Numbered from the stretch's first letter, positions 40,973 through 49,687 are shown. The stretch: 62,368 bases of DNA from Desulfobacteraceae bacterium RAAP-1 (GCA_001443525.1 LKPX01000013.1:1-62368); one strand, 5' to 3'. The notes: a model not told the origin generated them from the sequence alone. Program-made: numbers and translations.

Positions 40973-41338
40973 TTACGGCGACGGGGCGTCGTTTTCTTCG
41001 AGTTCGATGGATGCGATATCCAGTTCCTGCCCCGACATCAACTGAATGGAACCGCTGCCGCATTTTGGGCAGGAAAACGCCGGGCCTTCAATCGTCCAGT
41101 GATGATCGCAGGATTTGCACCGGGCGGTCACCGGAATTTCTTCGATGATCAGCCGGGCGCCGGCAATGGCGGAATCTTTCGAAACAACATCGAAACAGAA
41201 CCGGAGGCTTTCCGGCACTACGGAAGACAGTTTGCCGATCTTTACGCGCACACTTTCCACCCGGACGTGCTTCAGATGCTCCGGAATGGACGCCGAAGCA
41301 ATTTCAACCACCTGCATGGCAATACCCATTTCATGCAT
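40973..41338 (-). CDS. hypA: hydrogenase nickel metallochaperone HypA
   Basis: 121 residues with the N-terminal MHEMGIAMQVVEIA (MHE is the nickel site) and a zinc site CKSCDHHW...CPKCGSG. It hands nickel to the hydrogenase large subunit together with HypB, which is 73 bp downstream. Confidence 0.94.
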   Translation of the reverse strand: MHEMGIAMQVVEIASASIPEHLKHVRVESVRVKIGKLSSVVPESLRFCFDVVSKDSAIAGARLIIEEIPVTARCKSCDHHWTIEGPAFSCPKCGSGSIQLMSGQELDIASIELEENDAPSP

Positions 41339-41392
41339 AAACTGTGTCCTGTTGATTTCTAATTATCATATGATTGTCAGAATTGAAACAGT

Positions 41393-41570
41393 TCCGACGA
41401 TTTTGTAAAAAATCGGCTGTGCTCCGGTTTCCCTCTCCAAAACCGGATGCCGGTCATCTATGACTGAGTTCTTATCATGAGGACATGGTATGTTCAACCG
41501 GGAAATAGCGCTGTTCTGCCTGAAGGTTACAAAAACGTCGAACCTGGCGATTTTTTACGAGGGACTCGTT
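41393..41570 (+). repeat. longer variant of the dispersed repeat (about 178 bp)
   Basis: The left end CCGACGATTTTGTAAAAAAT and the right end CTGGCGATTTTTTACGAGGG pair as inverted repeats resembling the family ends, but the interior is different (CTCCAAAACCGGATGCCGGTC) and shares ATGCCGGTCATC with the fragment at 35096-35170. Lies between hypA and the cas locus. Confidence 0.55.
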
Positions 41571-41590
41571 TCGTTTTTAAGGAGTTTGCA

Positions 41591-41630
41591 GGCGATTCGG
41601 AGATCGCTTCCCTGCATACATGGATGTAAT
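41591..41630 (+). repeat. second repeat family, copy 1 (hairpin repeat)
   Basis: The hairpin GCGATTCGGAGATCGC (41592-41607) is followed by TGCATACATGGATGTAA. The same arrangement occurs at 60727-60766. Confidence 0.65.
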
Positions 41631-41757
41631 CAGAGTATGGAACACCATTTGTCCCATACCATGTGATATCCTGTGAGAAAAGAGTCATCCTTACGGTCTG
41701 GTCAGCCCGGGGATGGCCCGATTCAACAAGTGCCTGTTGTCAAATGTCAGCGATTTC

Positions 41758-41874
41758 CGGGAGGTCAAAATGAAAATCCTTCAGTTCGACGCAGATGTCA
41801 GAGTCATCCGCCCCACCGAACTCCAGGCCGAAACTCAGGTTGAGATCGTGAAAATGATGACGGTGTATGGGCGG
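41758..41874 (+). pseudogene. C-terminal remnant of a WYL-domain regulator
   Basis: The frame reads REVKMKILQFDADVRVIRPT followed by ELQAETQVEIVKMMTVYGR. This matches the typical C-terminal end of WYL-domain transcription factors, in which a helix and 'DVRVL.P..L' precede a last helix ending near LY. The HTH and most of the WYL domain are missing and the frame runs on into unrelated sequence to 41928. WYL regulators often sit beside CRISPR-Cas genes. Recognition is by eye on about 38 residues, so uncertain. Confidence 0.45.
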
Positions 41875-41984
41875 TGTGGGGGAATATATTTCGGTTTCTT
41901 CTGGCCCGGCTTTGAGCTTATAACTTGAAATTATTATAAAATGATAAAATATTTTTTACTTGGCGTAGGATAACTTTTGTCGTG

Positions 41985-41999
41985 GTTGTAGTGTACAAC
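41985..41999. promoter_or_regulatory. perfect palindrome upstream of the cas operon
   Basis: GTTGTA-GTG-TACAAC, arms of 6 bp around a 3-bp centre, 26 bp before the short cas3-like frame and 100 bp before cas3. It is a candidate operator or promoter-overlapping site for a dimeric repressor; no regulator gene is intact nearby. Confidence 0.4.
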
Positions 42000-42025
42000 A
42001 TGATGAAACCTCATGGAAGGTGTAT

Positions 42026-42103
42026 ATGTATATGAAAGAATTTTTTGCACATAGCAAGGAGAACTGTTCAGTAACGGAAATGTCCTATATAGGAAAACCA
42101 TGA
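42026..42103 (+). pseudogene. vestige of a cas3 N-terminus (25-codon frame)
   Basis: A good ribosome site GGAAGG precedes ATG at 42026. The peptide MYMKEFFAHSKENCSVTEMS resembles the first residues of Cas3 HD domains, which typically open with 'KE(F/Y)(F/Y)AHS.EN'. The frame stops at TGA 42101-42103, overlapping the ATG codons of the intact cas3, which has its own start YIAHRDQKLYEHLEGVAKLA. It could be a relic of a replaced cas3 or a translated leader peptide coupled to cas3. Confidence 0.4.
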
Positions 42104-44577
42104 TGAATAACTACATTGCACACAGGGATCAAAAGCTTTACGAACATCTTGAAGGCGTTGCCAAACTCGCAAAAATCAATACCGATAAAATCGGTATGGG
42201 AAATTATGGGGAATTGCTGGGGCTTCTTCATGATTTCGGAAAATACAGTGCCGAATTCCAAAAATACATTACGGATGCATTAAAGAAGGACGACCCGGAG
42301 TTTAATCCGGACGAAGATGAAGAGTTTGAAGACCCGACAGGAAAAAAGGGAAAGATTGATCACTCTACCGCAGGCGCTCAGTATCTTTCCAAAATATCAG
42401 AATATTCCAGTGCTCATAAAATACTTTGTCAGATACTTTCTCTTTGTTTGGTATCGCATCATTCGGGACTCATTGATTGCTTAACAACCAACGACCGTGG
42501 AATCATGGATTCGTATTCAAAACGCCTGTCAAAGAATGACAAGAAAGCCCATCAAAATGAGTGCGTTAAAAATGTTGATAAGTTTATACTTGATAGAATA
42601 AATGCAATTCTTGAGGATAGGTCTTTAACAAAACCATTCGAAGAAACATGCCGCAGTATTATTCTTAAAGCCCCTGAACAAAATCCGCAATCAATGATTG
42701 CCCAATTCCAGTTAGGTTTACTGGTGAGGTTATTGTATAGTGGGCTCATCGATGCTGATCGACAGGACACAGCTGATTCAGAAAAACCCAAAATAGCAAA
42801 GTATCGCCAGCTTGGGAATTATAAAAAGTGGGGCTCTCTGATTGAGCGCCTTGAAAATAAATATAAAACGTTTGAAACAAAAAATCGGGTTGATGAAATT
42901 CGCCAAGAAGTATCCGAGGATTGTCTGCTGGCAGCAGAAAGATCAAAAGGCTTATTCACCCTCACTGTGCCAACCGGCGGGGGCAAGACCTTTGCAAGTC
43001 TGCGTTTTGCGCTACACCATGCTGAAAAACATGGCATGGAACGCATTATCTATGTCATTCCCTTTACGACCATTATTGATCAAAACGCGCAGGTCGTGCG
43101 GAAGATTCTTGAACCTGAAGAATGCCCTGAGGATTATGGCAAGATCGTTCTTGAACACCATTCGAATATTGGCGCAGAAGCTCAGAGCTGGAAAGAAAAG
43201 ATCCTTACAGAGAATTGGGATTCCCCCATTGTTTACACCACTATGGTCCAATTTCTGGAAGCGCTTTTCGGCGCGGGGACCCGTGGTGCACGGCGGATGC
43301 ACCAGTTGGCCAATGCAGTGATTGTTTTCGATGAGATTCAAACCCTTCCCGTCAAATGTGTCCATCTCTTCAACAACGCCATTAACTTTCTGGTCGATCA
43401 TTGCGGAAGTTCGGTTGTTCTTTGCACTGCCACACAGCCGCTTTTAGGCGAGGTCGATGAAAAGAAAGGCTCACTTAAACTTTCTAAAGACAATGAACTC
43501 ATCCCCAACGTGGACAAGCTTTTTTCCGACTTGCAGAGAGTTCATGTCCATGACTGTCGGAGATCACCAGGGTGGAAATATCCTGAAATAACAACACTTG
43601 CAGTGGAGCAGGTCAAGCAAAGTGGAAACTGTCTTGTGGTTGTTAACACAAAAAAGGCCGCCCACATGATTTTTGATGATGCAAAGAAAGATGGTCTTGA
43701 GATTTTTTACTTGAGCACGGGGATGTGCCCCACACACCGGAAACAGACACTCAAGACCATCCAGCAGAGGCTTTTGGACAAAGAGCCGATCCTTTGTATC
43801 AGTACGCAACTTATCGAGGCTGGTGTTGATATTGATTTCCGTTCGGTTATTCGTATGCTTGCCGGGCTTGATTCCATTACCCAGGCGGCGGGCCGCTGCA
43901 ATCGACATGGCAGCCCGGAATTCGGCAATGTGTTTGTCGTCAATCCCCTTGAAGAGAGTCTTGATTTTCTGAAAGACATCGCGGTCGGCAAAGAAAAAAC
44001 TATCCGTGTTTTTGATGACTTTAAAGAAGATCCGTCCAAATACAACAGCGATATCATTGGCCCCAAATTGCTGAAGTGGTACTATCAAAATTATTTTTAT
44101 GGCCGGAGAGATCTCATGGATTATCCGGTTAAAGCTGGCCGGGACGATACCCTGCTGAACCTGCTATCATCAAACAGCCTGGCAGTTGATGAATACGGTC
44201 GTGTAAACAAAATAAAACCGGATATCTTCCTGCGGCAATCATTCATGACAGCGGCCAGGCTGTTCAAATCGATTGATGCACCGACACGAAGTGCAATTGT
44301 TCCATATGACAAAGAAGGAAAAGAATTGATTGGACAGCTCTGCGCTGCATTCGAAGTTGAAAAGCAGTATGCCTTGATCAAGAAGGCGCAGCAGTACTCT
44401 GTCAATTTGTTTCCTTATGAATTTGAAGAATTATCCAAAAAGAATGCGCTTAACCGCGTGCAGGAAGAGACAGAAATATTCTACCTTGATTATCAATACT
44501 ATAGCCGTAAAACCGGCTTATCCTTGGAACCGGTGAATCAGGAGGAACAGTTCGAAGATGAATACATTACCACCTAA
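42100..44577 (+). CDS. cas3: type I-C CRISPR nuclease-helicase Cas3
   Basis: 825 residues. N-terminal HD nuclease domain: H16, the HD pair at residues 44-45 in LGLLHDFGKYSAEFQ, and VSHHSG. The superfamily 2 helicase follows: TVPTGGGKTFASLRF (Walker A, about residue 289), DEIQ box VIVFDEIQTLP (about 410), SAT-like CTATQPLL, and motif VI ITQAAGRCNRHG (about 594). It degrades target DNA recruited by Cascade. The end overlaps cas5c by 20 bp. Confidence 0.95.
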   Translation: MMNNYIAHRDQKLYEHLEGVAKLAKINTDKIGMGNYGELLGLLHDFGKYSAEFQKYITDALKKDDPEFNPDEDEEFEDPTGKKGKIDHSTAGAQYLSKISEYSSAHKILCQILSLCLVSHHSGLIDCLTTNDRGIMDSYSKRLSKNDKKAHQNECVKNVDKFILDRINAILEDRSLTKPFEETCRSIILKAPEQNPQSMIAQFQLGLLVRLLYSGLIDADRQDTADSEKPKIAKYRQLGNYKKWGSLIERLENKYKTFETKNRVDEIRQEVSEDCLLAAERSKGLFTLTVPTGGGKTFASLRFALHHAEKHGMERIIYVIPFTTIIDQNAQVVRKILEPEECPEDYGKIVLEHHSNIGAEAQSWKEKILTENWDSPIVYTTMVQFLEALFGAGTRGARRMHQLANAVIVFDEIQTLPVKCVHLFNNAINFLVDHCGSSVVLCTATQPLLGEVDEKKGSLKLSKDNELIPNVDKLFSDLQRVHVHDCRRSPGWKYPEITTLAVEQVKQSGNCLVVVNTKKAAHMIFDDAKKDGLEIFYLSTGMCPTHRKQTLKTIQQRLLDKEPILCISTQLIEAGVDIDFRSVIRMLAGLDSITQAAGRCNRHGSPEFGNVFVVNPLEESLDFLKDIAVGKEKTIRVFDDFKEDPSKYNSDIIGPKLLKWYYQNYFYGRRDLMDYPVKAGRDDTLLNLLSSNSLAVDEYGRVNKIKPDIFLRQSFMTAARLFKSIDAPTRSAIVPYDKEGKELIGQLCAAFEVEKQYALIKKAQQYSVNLFPYEFEELSKKNALNRVQEETEIFYLDYQYYSRKTGLSLEPVNQEEQFEDEYITT

Positions 44578-45328
44578 AAACACTATTGAATTCAGGCTTT
44601 GGGGGCGTTATGCACTTTTCACCGATCCTTTGACTAAGATTGGTGGTGAGAAGTGCTCGTACCATCTGCCGACCTACGAAGCCTTAAAGGGTGTATGCAA
44701 GTCCATCTACTGGAAGCCGACGATTATCTGGGTGGTGGATGCTGTGCGGGTGATGCGACGGATACGCACTCAGACAAAGGGGACAAAACCGCTTGAGTAC
44801 AGCAAAGGAGGGAACACGCTCGCCATATACACGTTCTTAACAGGCATCGATGATCATGAGGATGATGCAAGCAGAAAATATGGTGTGGTGTATCAGGTGC
44901 GGGCGCATTTTGAATGGAATGAGCACCATGAGGATTTAAAGAAAGACCGTATTGAAGGAAAGCACTTTGCCATTGCCAAACGAATGCTCGAACGCGGAGG
45001 CCGCCAGGATATCTTCCTCGGCACGCGTGATTGTCAGGGTTATGTGGAGCCATGTGTCTTCGGCGAAGGTAAAGGTGCTTATGATGTGGACGATGAAGTT
45101 GGCTATGGGCTGATGTTTCATGGTTTCGACTATCCCGATGAAACAGGCAAGGACGAACTTTACGCCCGGTTCTGGTATCCCACAATTAGAAAGGGGATTC
45201 TGACTTTTGAAAGGCCGGAAGATTGTAAGTATCGGAAATTCGTCCGGCAGATGGAAGCCAAAAACTTCGGCATCGTGAATCTCAGATCAGTGGAATTAGA
45301 AGCTGAAGAATTGGAGGTCTTCGAATGA
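44558..45328 (+). CDS. cas5c: Cas5c (Cas5d), crRNA-processing endonuclease of type I-C
   Basis: 256 residues: opens with IEFRLWGRYALFTDPLTKIGGEKCSYHLPTYEALKGV, characteristic of Cas5c; GVVYQVRAHFEWN and the ferredoxin-fold end with FLGTRDCQGYVEPCVFGEG. In type I-C this subunit cuts the precursor crRNA because there is no Cas6. GGAGGAACAGTTCGAAG precedes the ATG inside cas3; stop TGA overlaps the cas8c ATG. Confidence 0.94.
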   Translation: MNTLPPKNTIEFRLWGRYALFTDPLTKIGGEKCSYHLPTYEALKGVCKSIYWKPTIIWVVDAVRVMRRIRTQTKGTKPLEYSKGGNTLAIYTFLTGIDDHEDDASRKYGVVYQVRAHFEWNEHHEDLKKDRIEGKHFAIAKRMLERGGRQDIFLGTRDCQGYVEPCVFGEGKGAYDVDDEVGYGLMFHGFDYPDETGKDELYARFWYPTIRKGILTFERPEDCKYRKFVRQMEAKNFGIVNLRSVELEAEELEVFE

Positions 45329-47253
45329 GTTGGATACAAAAACTTTATGAAACCAGCTTGGCAATTGATAAAGCGAATCTGAAACGCGAAGAGCGGCATT
45401 GGCCGGTTTCTCATGTGGCCAAAAAAGCTCATGTAGAGGTCACAATTGATAGTTATGGAAATTTTAGAAGTGCTCGTACATTGAATTGGGACGAAGCCAT
45501 AACAATCATTCCCGTGACCGAATTATCAGCTAATCGTACAAATACAGTTGCTCCGCACCCTCTTTGTGAGGAGCTAAGCTATTGTGCAGCCGATTTACCA
45601 AACAGGAAAGAGGGACGATTTAAGGAGATGATTCGCTTGTTGGAAAACTGGGAAAGATCACCGTATACCCACCCAAAAGTAAAAGCGGTAAATGCTTACC
45701 TACAAAAAAAAACAATATATAAAAACTTATCAGAGGATAACGTATTACCTCTAAAAACTATTAATCCAAAAGGTAAAAAGACGCCTGTTGAAGACAAGAA
45801 AGTGTTCGTCAGATGGCGAATTGTTGAGTCTGAGAATCTTTGCACGGGGACATGGGAAGATGATAGTCTTATTGAATCCTGGATTAAATTCGATGCCAAT
45901 CAAAACATGCCAAACCAAAAAGATCGGTCATTCTGTATGCTTTCAGCTCAAACAGTACGAATTGCAAAAGGGCACCATCGATTTTTGAGAACTTCCGATG
46001 ACGGGGCTAAAATCATTTCATCAAATGATTCAGAAGGATTTACTTTTCGAGGTCGTTTTACTGATGGAAAAAATGATTATGGAAAGCAAGCTTGTACGGT
46101 CGGTTATGTTGAAAGTCAAAAAGCACACAATGCACTTAGATGGCTTATTCGTAGACAAGGTTACCATAAAGTCGAAGATGAATTTGTGAAATGTTTTGTG
46201 GCATGGGCAGTAAGTTGTAAACCCATCCCAGACCCATGCGCCAACTCCTGGGATTTTCTTGGTGAGGAGTTCCAGAAAGAAGATACTCCATCTCCACTAT
46301 CCGGTGATGTCGGGCAATCATTTGCTTTGCGTTTCAAAAAGAAACTTGCCGGGTATAAGTCAAACATAAAAGACACGGAAGACATCGTTGTCATGGGGTT
46401 GGATTCTGCGACACCAGGGCGCATGGCAATAATCTTTTATCGGGAATTGACCGGTTCTGAATTTCTTGAGCGCATAGAAAAATGGCATTCTGATTTTGCT
46501 TGGTTGCAAAACTACGGCAAAGACAAGGATGATAAAAAGAAACAGATCCTTTTTGAAGGTGCACCCGCTCCCAAAGACATTGCATGGTGTGCATATGGCC
46601 GCAAGGCCGAAGGCAAGAACGGCATAAAACTTCTTAATGCAACTGTTGAACGTATTTTACCTTCAATCATAGACGGCAGGCATATTCCGCGTGATCTGGT
46701 CGAACAATGTGTCCGCCGTGTATCAAACCGGGTTGGGCTTGAACCATGGGAATTTGAAAAATGCATAGGGATAACATGCTCACTATATAAAGGATTTCAC
46801 AAAGAAAGGGGGTATTTGATGGCTCTTGAGGAAGAACGAACTTCGCGGGATTACCTGTATGGTAGGTTGCTGGCAGTGGCTGAAAAGATAGAATCTATGG
46901 CGCTATTCTTCGCCAAGGAGAATCGGGAGACGACAGCAGCACGCTTAATGCAGAGATTTGCTGACAGACCATATTCAACGTGGCGTACCATTGAGACAAG
47001 CCTTGTGCCGTACATGGCTCGTATCAACGCAAAAAGACCGGGATTACTAATGGGCTATAAGGAGTTGCTCGATAGTATCTGTAACCAGTTTCAAACTGAT
47101 CAATTCGAAAAGCCTGAACGTTTGAATGGCGAATTTTTACTTGCTTATCATTGCCAACGAAAATGGTTGTCAGAGCATAAAAGGGAAAAAGGCCAATGGG
47201 TATTGAAATCACCCAATGAACCAGAAGTTATAGAAACAGATTCTGAAGAATAA
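45325..47253 (+). CDS. cas8c: Cas8c, large subunit of type I-C Cascade
   Basis: 642 residues, opening with SWIQKLYETSLAIDKANLKRE and containing the Cas8c-typical region ILPSIIDGRHIPRDLVEQCVRRVSNR. It reads the PAM and contacts target DNA. Its C-terminal 144 codons are probably also translated separately as Cas11c. The gene is visibly more AT-rich than the nif genes nearby, consistent with horizontal acquisition. Confidence 0.92.
   Translation: MSWIQKLYETSLAIDKANLKREERHWPVSHVAKKAHVEVTIDSYGNFRSARTLNWDEAITIIPVTELSANRTNTVAPHPLCEELSYCAADLPNRKEGRFKEMIRLLENWERSPYTHPKVKAVNAYLQKKTIYKNLSEDNVLPLKTINPKGKKTPVEDKKVFVRWRIVESENLCTGTWEDDSLIESWIKFDANQNMPNQKDRSFCMLSAQTVRIAKGHHRFLRTSDDGAKIISSNDSEGFTFRGRFTDGKNDYGKQACTVGYVESQKAHNALRWLIRRQGYHKVEDEFVKCFVAWAVSCKPIPDPCANSWDFLGEEFQKEDTPSPLSGDVGQSFALRFKKKLAGYKSNIKDTEDIVVMGLDSATPGRMAIIFYRELTGSEFLERIEKWHSDFAWLQNYGKDKDDKKKQILFEGAPAPKDIAWCAYGRKAEGKNGIKLLNATVERILPSIIDGRHIPRDLVEQCVRRVSNRVGLEPWEFEKCIGITCSLYKGFHKERGYLMALEEERTSRDYLYGRLLAVAEKIESMALFFAKENRETTAARLMQRFADRPYSTWRTIETSLVPYMARINAKRPGLLMGYKELLDSICNQFQTDQFEKPERLNGEFLLAYHCQRKWLSEHKREKGQWVLKSPNEPEVIETDSEE
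46819..47253 (+). CDS. cas11c: Cas11c small subunit from an internal start in cas8c
   Basis: An in-frame ATG at 46819 (codon 499 of cas8c) is preceded by AAAGGGGGTATTTG, a strong Shine-Dalgarno at good spacing. The product (144 residues, MALEEERTSRDYLYGRLLAVAEKIE...) covers exactly the region that in Desulfovibrio vulgaris type I-C forms the separately translated Cas11c, several copies of which line the Cascade belly. Known for the family; the internal start here is seen directly. Confidence 0.8.
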   Translation: MALEEERTSRDYLYGRLLAVAEKIESMALFFAKENRETTAARLMQRFADRPYSTWRTIETSLVPYMARINAKRPGLLMGYKELLDSICNQFQTDQFEKPERLNGEFLLAYHCQRKWLSEHKREKGQWVLKSPNEPEVIETDSEE

Positions 47254-47277
47254 TCCATTATAAGAGGAGAAGTCCAT

Positions 47278-48177
47278 ATGCCTACACTGAGTAAGAAAAT
47301 AGATTTTGCAATTATCATGAGCGTAAAGAATGCCAATCCTAACGGAGATCCCTTGAATGGAAACCGGCCACGTACTGATTATGAAGGTCTTGGAGAGATG
47401 ACAGATGTTAGTCTGAAACGAAAAGTCCGTGATCGTATGATGGAAAGATATGTCGAACTAAAAAATAAAAATGATGGGTCAGAGGAAGGACAGGCAGTTT
47501 TCGTTCAGTCTGATGATCGAAAATACGATGATGCAAAAAGCCTAAAGGCGCGGGCTGAAGCTGCACTTGGTAAAGACCTGGGTGGAGCAGAAACCGTAAA
47601 AAAAGCCTGTAAGGCTTGGATTGATGTACGTGCCTTTGGCCAACTCTTTGCCTTTAAATCAGATAAGAAAGGAAAAAAGAAGGAAGATGGTGAATCTGAA
47701 GGCGATACCGGAATTTCAATTGGGATTCGTGGTCCGGTATCAATTCAATCAGCCTTTAGTATTGAGCCTGTAAGTATTTCCAGCACACAGATTACCAAGA
47801 GTGTCAATGCCGAAGAAACCAAGGATGGCAAGAGAAGCTCCGACACTATGGGCATGAAGCACCGTGTGGATAGCGGGATCTATGTCACTTTCGGAAGTAT
47901 GAATCCGCAACTTGCTGAGCGCACGGAGTTTTCAGATAATGATGCCGAGGTCATCAAAGCCATTTTGCCCAAGCTTTTTGAGAATGATGAATCATCTGCC
48001 CGCCCATCGGGAAGCATGGCTGTAAAAAAAGTTATCTGGTGGGAGCATAATTGCAAATCAGGTCAATATTCTTCTGCAAAAGTACATCAAACGTTAAAGG
48101 TTAATCCGGATGGCAGCATTGAGCCTATCAAAGACAAACTGAATGGTTTGAACCCTGAAGAAATTGACGGTTTTTGA
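47278..48177 (+). CDS. cas7c: Cas7c (Csd2), backbone of type I-C Cascade
   Basis: 299 residues. The Csd2/Cas7 signature KIDFAIIMSVKNANPNGDPLNGNRPRTDYEGLGEMTDVSLKRKVRDR is clear, with GISIGIRGPVSIQSAFSIEPV and the typical end KVIWWEHNCKSGQYSSAKVHQTLKV. It coats the crRNA. ATG preceded by AAGAGGAGAAGTCC. Confidence 0.95.
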   Translation: MPTLSKKIDFAIIMSVKNANPNGDPLNGNRPRTDYEGLGEMTDVSLKRKVRDRMMERYVELKNKNDGSEEGQAVFVQSDDRKYDDAKSLKARAEAALGKDLGGAETVKKACKAWIDVRAFGQLFAFKSDKKGKKKEDGESEGDTGISIGIRGPVSIQSAFSIEPVSISSTQITKSVNAEETKDGKRSSDTMGMKHRVDSGIYVTFGSMNPQLAERTEFSDNDAEVIKAILPKLFENDESSARPSGSMAVKKVIWWEHNCKSGQYSSAKVHQTLKVNPDGSIEPIKDKLNGLNPEEIDGF

Positions 48178-48229
48178 TTATTGCCTTTATACTTTTATCA
48201 TTTGAAGAAACAGTATTATCAAGAAATTT

Positions 48230-48853
48230 ATGGATTCTGAAACAGACCTTCTTCCCCTCTCCGCCCTGCGGCATTACCTCTTTTGCCCGAGGCAGTGCGC
48301 GTTGATCCATGTGGAGCAGCTGTGGTTTGAAAATCAGTTCACGGCAGAAGGCCGCGTCATGCATGAACGGGTGATCGGGAGGGATGTCTGGATCGGAGAC
48401 CGGTTCGGATCGAATACGGCCATCGGTTGATTTTCCGTGAACTAGGGTTCGTGGGGCAGGCCGATCTGGTGGAGTTTCATAAAAATGACACCGGCGTCTG
48501 GATTCCGTATCCGGTGGAGTACAAACGGGGCAAACCCAAGAAAGACAACTGCGACAAGGTTCAGCTTTGCGCTCAGGGGATGCGCCCTGAAGAAATGTAT
48601 AGGTGTGGCGGTTCCGGAGGGTTCCTTGTTTTACGGGACAACTCGGCGGCGGCAGGTGGTTTGTCTCAGTCCGGAGTTGAGAAAGGAGACGGCGGAAACC
48701 GCGTTGCAGATCCATGCCATGATCCGAGACCGCGTGACGCCCGGTCCGGTTTCCGATGCCCGATGTGAAAACTGTTCGTTTGTGGACTTCTGCATGCCAA
48801 AGATGTGCAGGCGGAAGTCCATCAGGAATTATCTGAAAAAGATGATGAACTGA
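48230..48853 (+). pseudogene. cas4: cas4 disrupted by two compensating frameshifts
   Basis: Three pieces together make a type I-C Cas4 exonuclease. Piece 1 (48230-48430) has [24 protein letters not shown] and a Fe-S cysteine. Piece 2 in another frame (about 48406-48610) has LGFVGQADLVEFHKN and the catalytic PVEYKRGKPKKDNCDKVQLCAQG. Piece 3, back in the first frame (about 48605-48853), has GVAVPEGSLFYGTTRRRQVV and CENCSFVDFC for the Fe-S cluster. Shifts fall near 48380-48405 and 48605. Unless a sequencing error, no functional Cas4 is made. cas1 and cas2, which normally follow, are absent. Confidence 0.85.
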
Positions 48854-48877
48854 CTGAAAAATCAGGGAGAGGACATC

Positions 48878-49687
48878 ATGTTCGATTTTTTAAAAAACCT
48901 CGATAACGACCTCAAAAACGCCCTTTTGATCCAACTGCGGAATCTGTGGACGCACACGTCCACGGCCATCGAGGGCAACACGCTCACGTTGGGGGAGACC
49001 GCGTTTGTCCTTGAAGAAGGTTTGACGATCGCAGGCAAATCGCTGAAGGATCATCAGGAAGTGGTGGGACACGCCAGAGCCATCGATTTCGTCTATGCAT
49101 GTCTTGAACAAGGGCGAACGTTTACCGAGGTAGATTTGTTCGCCCTTCACAAAGCCGTGCAGACAGAGGTAGTCTTTGATGTTTACAAACCGGTCGGCGG
49201 TTGGAAAATAGAACCCAATTCCACCGTGGGTGTTGTTGGCGGCAAGCAGGTGATTTTTGAATATGCGCCGCCTGCCGACGTGCCGATGCTGATGGCAGAC
49301 TGGTTCAGACTGTTTGACGATGAGTGCCGGAATATAACCTGTGGAAGCTGGCAACAGGCACTGAATGCCTATGTCCGGCTGCATATCACGTTTGTCCGGA
49401 TTCATCCTTTTTTTGACGGTAATGGCCGGCTATCCAGGCTGGTGTCCAATTTTCCGGTTCTTAAGGCCGGACTGCCGCCGATCATCATTCCCAGGGAGCA
49501 GCGCAAGGCGTATATTGATGCGTTGTCGGCGTATCATCATTCTGTCGGGCAGATCCGTCGCGGTGACATGCTGTTGCCGGAAGCAGGGCATCTGAAATTG
49601 TTCACAGGATTCTGTCACAAAGCGTGGCAGTCATCCAGGGAGCTGGTGGAGGAAGTCCAGCGGAAACAGCAGGCCCGGCGGAAATGA
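48878..49687 (+). CDS. Fic-domain AMP-transferase (class II)
   Basis: 269 residues. Fic core HPFFDGNGRLSRLV (about residues 174-187) with the active-site histidine and the HPFxxGNGR motif complete. The N-terminal inhibitory helix motif (S/T)xxxE(G/N) is present as STAIEGN near residue 30, making it an auto-inhibited class II Fic, expected to transfer AMP (or another nucleotide) to a protein hydroxyl. A C-terminal helical part follows. GGGAGAGGACATC precedes the ATG. It starts 24 bp after the broken cas4, on the same strand, and converges on nifV. Confidence 0.9.
   Translation: MFDFLKNLDNDLKNALLIQLRNLWTHTSTAIEGNTLTLGETAFVLEEGLTIAGKSLKDHQEVVGHARAIDFVYACLEQGRTFTEVDLFALHKAVQTEVVFDVYKPVGGWKIEPNSTVGVVGGKQVIFEYAPPADVPMLMADWFRLFDDECRNITCGSWQQALNAYVRLHITFVRIHPFFDGNGRLSRLVSNFPVLKAGLPPIIIPREQRKAYIDALSAYHHSVGQIRRGDMLLPEAGHLKLFTGFCHKAWQSSRELVEEVQRKQQARRK

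Noticed and set aside
48230-48853. Three separate small genes in the cas4 region
   Set aside because: Together the pieces align in order as a single Cas4; the frame breaks are better explained as frameshifts.
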